From Candidatus Avelusimicrobium pullicaecorum (GTDB lineage: Bacteria; Elusimicrobiota; Elusimicrobia; Elusimicrobiales; Elusimicrobiaceae): DNA of 32,599 nt. The number at the start of each line of letters is the position of its first letter. The stretch's first letter is position 1. Below the pieces are notes generated by a model. That model did not search any database. It was not told where the DNA came from and was given only the letters and a program-made list of their open reading frames with translations. The stretch covers positions 1 to 32,599 of the forward strand of contig CALUQD010000011.1 in NCBI GenBank assembly GCA_944322825.1, given 5' to 3'. Positions 29,243 to 32,599 of this stretch are shown here, piece by piece. The position numbers and the translations under genes are program-made.

Positions 29243-29273
29243 ATTATACTATAAATCGGCGGGAATAGCACAA
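29243..29273 (-). promoter_or_regulatory. Cold-shock gene promoter
   Basis: Leftward TATAAT (29248-29243) with TTGTGC (29273-29268) 19 bases upstream. The -10 is perfect, the -35 and spacing are weak. Confidence 0.7.
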
Positions 29274-29318
29274 AAGTTTTTAAAAATTTATTTTTGAAGG
29301 CAGTTCCCGCAAAAGGGG

Positions 29319-29324
29319 TATAAT
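29319..29324 (+). promoter_or_regulatory. ftcD -10 box; probable leaderless start
   Basis: TATAAT ends seven bases before the ATG at 29331, so transcription should start at or next to the start codon. TTGAAG (29294-29299) may be the -35, with a 19-base spacer. No Shine-Dalgarno sequence is present. Confidence 0.7.
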
Positions 29325-29330
29325 AATTGT

Positions 29331-30302
29331 ATGAAAATTATGGAAGCCGTGCCAAACATTTCCGAAGGGCGCCACCCGGAAATACGTAAAGAAATCATCC
29401 GCCGGGTGCGTTTGTGCGCGCCGCAGGCCAAGCTGCTGCACGTGGATTCCAACGCCGACGCCAACCGCACCGTGCTGACGCTGGCGGGCGCGCCCGAAGC
29501 AGTGCGCCGGGCCGCCTTTGCCTTGTTACAGGCTTGCGCCGACATTTTAGATATGCGCACCCAACACGGGGCGCACCCGCGGCTGGGCGCGGTGGACGTA
29601 TGCCCGTTTGTGCCGGTGCGCGAAATGACCCTCGCCGAAGCCGCCCACGAGGCCCGCCTCTTGGGGGAAGAAGCCGCCCAAAAACTGCACATCCCCGTTT
29701 ATTTTTACGAGGCCAACGCCGCCACCGCCGAGCGGAAAAATTTAGCGTTTATCCGCCGCGGCCAATACGAAAGCCTGCCGCAAAAGCTCTTGGATTTTCC
29801 CCCCGATTTGGGCCCGCGAAGCTGGAGCGAGCAAGTGGCCCGCACGGGGGCCAGCGTGATAGGCGCCCGGAATTTTTTAATTGCGTTTAACATTTCCTTA
29901 AACACCCAGGATGTGTCCGCCGCCCAAGAAATAGCCGCCGTCCTGCGTGAAAAAAACGGCGGGCTCCCCGCCGTAAAGGCCATCGGCTGGCTGATGCCGG
30001 GCTACCGCGCGGCGCAAGTGTCTTTTAATCTGACCGATTACCATCGGACGGGGTTAGCAGCCGTATTTGAAGCCTGCCGCCGAGAAGCGCAAAAACGCGG
30101 ATTAGACACCACCGGCAGCGAACTCATCGGCCTCGCGCCCGAAGAAGCGCTTTTGCAGGCGGGGCGTTTTTATGCGCCCGCCGAAACGTCCGCGCCCGCG
30201 CTGCTGGAAACCGCCGCCGCGCAGTTGGGGCTAAACAAAATCCGCCCGTTTAACTTGCGCGAGCGGATTTTGGAATATCGGCTTCAAGACGTGTTAGAAT
30301 AA
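29331..30302 (+). CDS. ftcD: Glutamate formimidoyltransferase
   Basis: A 323-residue protein. MEAVPNISEGRHPE at the N-terminus, HVDSNADANRTVLTLAG, and QHGAHPRLGAVDVCPFVPV with the catalytic His are signatures of formiminotransferases. The enzyme transfers the formimino group from N-formimino-glutamate (histidine breakdown) to tetrahydrofolate. Only the transferase part is present; the cyclodeaminase domain of the eukaryotic fusion is absent, as usual in bacteria. It is divergent from the cold-shock gene and its 3' end overlaps that of ksgA by nine bases tail to tail, with no terminator. A leaderless mRNA is predicted. Confidence 0.95.
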   Translation: MKIMEAVPNISEGRHPEIRKEIIRRVRLCAPQAKLLHVDSNADANRTVLTLAGAPEAVRRAAFALLQACADILDMRTQHGAHPRLGAVDVCPFVPVREMTLAEAAHEARLLGEEAAQKLHIPVYFYEANAATAERKNLAFIRRGQYESLPQKLLDFPPDLGPRSWSEQVARTGASVIGARNFLIAFNISLNTQDVSAAQEIAAVLREKNGGLPAVKAIGWLMPGYRAAQVSFNLTDYHRTGLAAVFEACRREAQKRGLDTTGSELIGLAPEEALLQAGRFYAPAETSAPALLETAAAQLGLNKIRPFNLRERILEYRLQDVLE

Positions 30303-31037
30303 CGCAAACAGTTCTACATACTTTTCCGGTGCCACCTGTTCGGCCCGCGCCGACGGATCCACCCCGCACGCTTCCAATGCTTGTTGGATTTTTTGTTTAT
30401 CGTACCCGCACAGCACCCAAGAATTAAACAACGTTTTGCGGCGGTGCAAAAACGCTGCATTCACCATTTTTTTAAAACGCGGCCACTCCTCCGCCGGCAC
30501 CGGCCAGGACGTGCGCTTTTGGAAAGCCAGCACCACACTTTCCACCTTGGGCGGCGGATTAAAACACCCGCGCGACACTTTGCAAATGGGACTAATCTGC
30601 GCGCGCAGCTGGGAAAATATGGAAAGCGGCCCGTAGAACTCCTCCCCCGCCCGGGCACGGATACGCAAGGCTTGTTCTTTTTGGAACATAAACACCGCCG
30701 CCTGGAAAAACGGCCACGCGAGCGTTTTATCCAAAATGTCGGCTGCGTCGATATACGGCAGATTGCTCACAAAGAGCGTCGGCTTGGAGGCCAGTTGGGC
30801 TAAATCCGCCTGCAAAAAGTTCTGCGCCACAATCTGCACGCCGGCCTGCGGCGGCAGATTTTTTTGCAGATAAGCCACCATATCCGGGTCTATTTCCACG
30901 ACGGTAAAATTTTTCGCTCCGCGCGCGATTAGTTGTTGGGTCAGCGCGCCTTTGCCGGGGCCGATTTCCAGCAAATTTTCCGCCCGCAGCACAAGCGCGG
31001 CATCCACTATCTGGCGGATGATACTTTCGCTTACCAA
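30294..31037 (-). CDS. rsmA: 16S rRNA dimethyladenosine transferase (KsgA/RsmA)
   Basis: LLEIGPGKGALTQQLI (SAM motif I), VVEIDPDM (motif II) and FVSNLPYIDAADIL with NLPY (catalytic motif IV) identify the enzyme that dimethylates the two adjacent adenines near the 3' end of 16S rRNA. The frame as it stands opens at TTG 31037 with VSESIIRQ. The expected beginning, MQKYGQHF, is encoded at 31059-31036 in another frame, four bases after the stop of the TPR gene. Joining them needs two extra bases in a T run (six T expected, four present). So this is a frameshift, a sequencing error in a homopolymer, or a truncated start. The C-terminal helical domain is complete (AAFLHRRKTLFNS present). Confidence 0.92.
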   Translation of the reverse strand: MVSESIIRQIVDAALVLRAENLLEIGPGKGALTQQLIARGAKNFTVVEIDPDMVAYLQKNLPPQAGVQIVAQNFLQADLAQLASKPTLFVSNLPYIDAADILDKTLAWPFFQAAVFMFQKEQALRIRARAGEEFYGPLSIFSQLRAQISPICKVSRGCFNPPPKVESVVLAFQKRTSWPVPAEEWPRFKKMVNAAFLHRRKTLFNSWVLCGYDKQKIQQALEACGVDPSARAEQVAPEKYVELFALF

Positions 31038-31063
31038 AATGCTGTCCGTATTTTTGCATAAAA

Positions 31064-32599
31064 TTAATCTGCTAAAATTTTTAAATTGCGGGAAGCTACT
31101 TTGTTTTTAGGGTCGGCTTGCAGCGCCTGGCCGTAGTAGTCTTTGGCCTGGTCGTCGTTGCCGGCTATCACCGCGGCGGTGCCTAATCCCAAAAAGGCAA
31201 GCGGGTCCTTCGGTGAGATTTCGGACGCTTGCAAAAAGCTCTCCTGCGCGGCGGCCGCATTGCCGCGCGCCAAGGCCGCCAATCCCGTCAGCAATGCACA
31301 CGTATCATCCGGCGGGCACTGGGCGGCATATTCCCCCAATTCCTCGGCGGCTTCATCCACAAACGCCAGCCAACTGCGGCCCATCACCCACAGGCCCATA
31401 TCGTTACCCACGATGCGCGGGTCGTACACGGCTTTGGGGGCCGTGGTATTGTTTTGGGTCAACGCGCTGGGCGCATTATAATCCATCGTACGCCCCTGCA
31501 AAGACATATTCACGTTGTACTTTCCATCCGCCTGCAAAAGAGTTTGCTCCAGGCCGGAAATAAAATCTTCAATCTGTTTCTTGCGCTGGTCTGCGTCCCC
31601 TTCCGGCAGGGAAAACACACGCTTAAATGTGCGGGAGGCCTGCGCATCCCCGGGGTTGCCATCCGCGCGAAGGCGCTGGTAGGCTTCTTCGAACGTAGAC
31701 GCGCGGCGCGCCGAAGCAGTGTCGGGCTGGGACACGGGATTAAATTCCAAGGATACTTCGACATTGACCACTTTGGAAGGCGAAACTTTTTCCAAACTGT
31801 CTTTAAATTGTTGGATTTGTTTTCGGAACGCGTCGGCCGAACTTCCGCTGGCGCGGTAGACGGCGTTTAGCGCCAGTCCGTCCGCTTTAAAACGCGTAAT
31901 GGAAAACGCTTCTTCTATCACTTCGCGCGCTTTTTCGATATCCCCTTGGCGCACCAGCAAGAACGCATAACGCAGGCGGGCCACATAATCGCCGGGTTTG
32001 GTGCGAACGGCTTTTTTATAGTATTTTAAAGCCTCTTTAGGATTGTTTATTTTTTCGTACAACGCACCCAAGCTCAGCTGGGCGTCCTCGTAATACGGGA
32101 ATAAGCTAAGCGCTTTTTTAAACGAAGCCTCCGCCTGTTCGTCGCGCCCCATTGCTTCGTAGAGCGTGGCTAATTGATAGTGGTACAGCGGCTCCCGCGG
32201 GGCCAATTCGGTGGCGCGGCGGAAGTGCTCCAAGGCTTTGTCCAAATTAAGCTGCACGGCATAGGTGGAACCCAAATTCATATGCGTATCGGCTTTGTTG
32301 GGGTCCAGGGCGTTGGCTTTTAAAAAATAATCCTGCGCCTGGGGGACGTCGCCTTTCCAGCCGCTGGCGATACCAAGCAGTTGGTAGGCCATTGCATTTT
32401 TAGGATCGAGGCGGAGGGCTTCGTTATATTCGCTGATGGCGTCGTCTACTTGGCCCGTCCAGTACAGGGAAGCCCCCAACAACAAGTACGGCAGCGGGTC
32501 TTTGGCGTTTTTGATGACGGCTTTGGCAAAACTGTTGGACGCCTCGCGGTATTTGGCTTGAGCCATTTCGCTCATTCCGCGGCGCATATCGGTGACGGA
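31064..32599 (-). CDS. TPR-repeat protein (5' end outside window)
   Basis: Open to the right edge, so at least 511 residues; the ATG at 32587 is probably internal because the frame continues. At least six tetratricopeptide repeats are seen in the first 230 visible residues (AMAYQLLGIASGWKGDVPQAQDYFLKANALDP and similar), then a charged helical and Ser-rich region, and two more repeats at the C-terminus (PLAFLGLGTAAVIAGNDDQAKDYYGQALQADP). TPRs mediate protein-protein contacts; a role in pilus or envelope assembly is possible but not shown. It is four bases upstream of ksgA and probably co-transcribed with it. Confidence 0.9.
   Translation of the reverse strand, partial: SVTDMRRGMSEMAQAKYREASNSFAKAVIKNAKDPLPYLLLGASLYWTGQVDDAISEYNEALRLDPKNAMAYQLLGIASGWKGDVPQAQDYFLKANALDPNKADTHMNLGSTYAVQLNLDKALEHFRRATELAPREPLYHYQLATLYEAMGRDEQAEASFKKALSLFPYYEDAQLSLGALYEKINNPKEALKYYKKAVRTKPGDYVARLRYAFLLVRQGDIEKAREVIEEAFSITRFKADGLALNAVYRASGSSADAFRKQIQQFKDSLEKVSPSKVVNVEVSLEFNPVSQPDTASARRASTFEEAYQRLRADGNPGDAQASRTFKRVFSLPEGDADQRKKQIEDFISGLEQTLLQADGKYNVNMSLQGRTMDYNAPSALTQNNTTAPKAVYDPRIVGNDMGLWVMGRSWLAFVDEAAEELGEYAAQCPPDDTCALLTGLAALARGNAAAAQESFLQASEISPKDPLAFLGLGTAAVIAGNDDQAKDYYGQALQADPKNKVASRNLKILAD

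Overview
The window looks like chromosome of a gut-type Elusimicrobiota bacterium (Elusimicrobium-like) carrying a podovirus-type phage element. The lineage call is an inference. It rests on a run of short type IV pilin genes with an almost invariant N-terminus, families of small secreted proteins, and the housekeeping neighbours; no rRNA or other phylogenetic marker stronger than ksgA is present.

Layout. Positions 1-266 hold the 3' end of a rightward gene (possibly pilin-like) and a strong bidirectional terminator. Positions 293-997 encode a secreted protein with ADP-ribosyltransferase-like features. From about 1083 to 25510 almost everything reads leftward and forms a phage late module. In transcription order it contains: a consensus promoter with a terminator-like palindrome at its start site (25510-25425), small and large terminase, a five-gene cargo cassette (23390-16602), a second consensus promoter (16438-16409), portal, a Bbp19-like protein, scaffold, major capsid protein, a Bbp16-like cement protein, a roughly 380-bp extremely AT-rich island, tail tubular proteins A and B, gp13-, gp14- and gp15-like internal virion proteins, a T7-type tail fibre, a fibre-assembly-like protein, and a lysis cassette (membrane/coiled-coil protein, M15 endolysin, small holin-like protein, overlapping Rz/Rz1-like spanins). 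Two genes read against this operon, each with its own terminator: a membrane-anchored PsbP/DcrB-like protein (6882-7682) and a 59-residue membrane protein (16077-16256).

No integrase, repressor, replication gene or recombinase lies between the flanks. The element therefore has packaging, head, tail and lysis functions but no visible early module. It could be a decayed prophage, a domesticated particle or gene-transfer-agent-like element, or a prophage whose early half lies beyond the left edge.

The cargo is five tandem, translationally linked genes for exported proteins of the ChaN/EreA/TIKI-like superfamily. They share the pattern GExH ... TEF ... LE(D/E) ... RNxxWA ... GxGH. They sit between the terminase and the portal, where phages normally have nothing.

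Right of the element (25671-32599) is ordinary chromosome: two type IV pilin genes with near-identical 5' parts, each with its start codon in the loop of a perfect hairpin and separated by long intergenic repeats; a MATE exporter; a cold-shock protein; glutamate formimidoyltransferase; KsgA/RsmA with an apparent frameshift in its first codons; and the 3' part of a large TPR protein.
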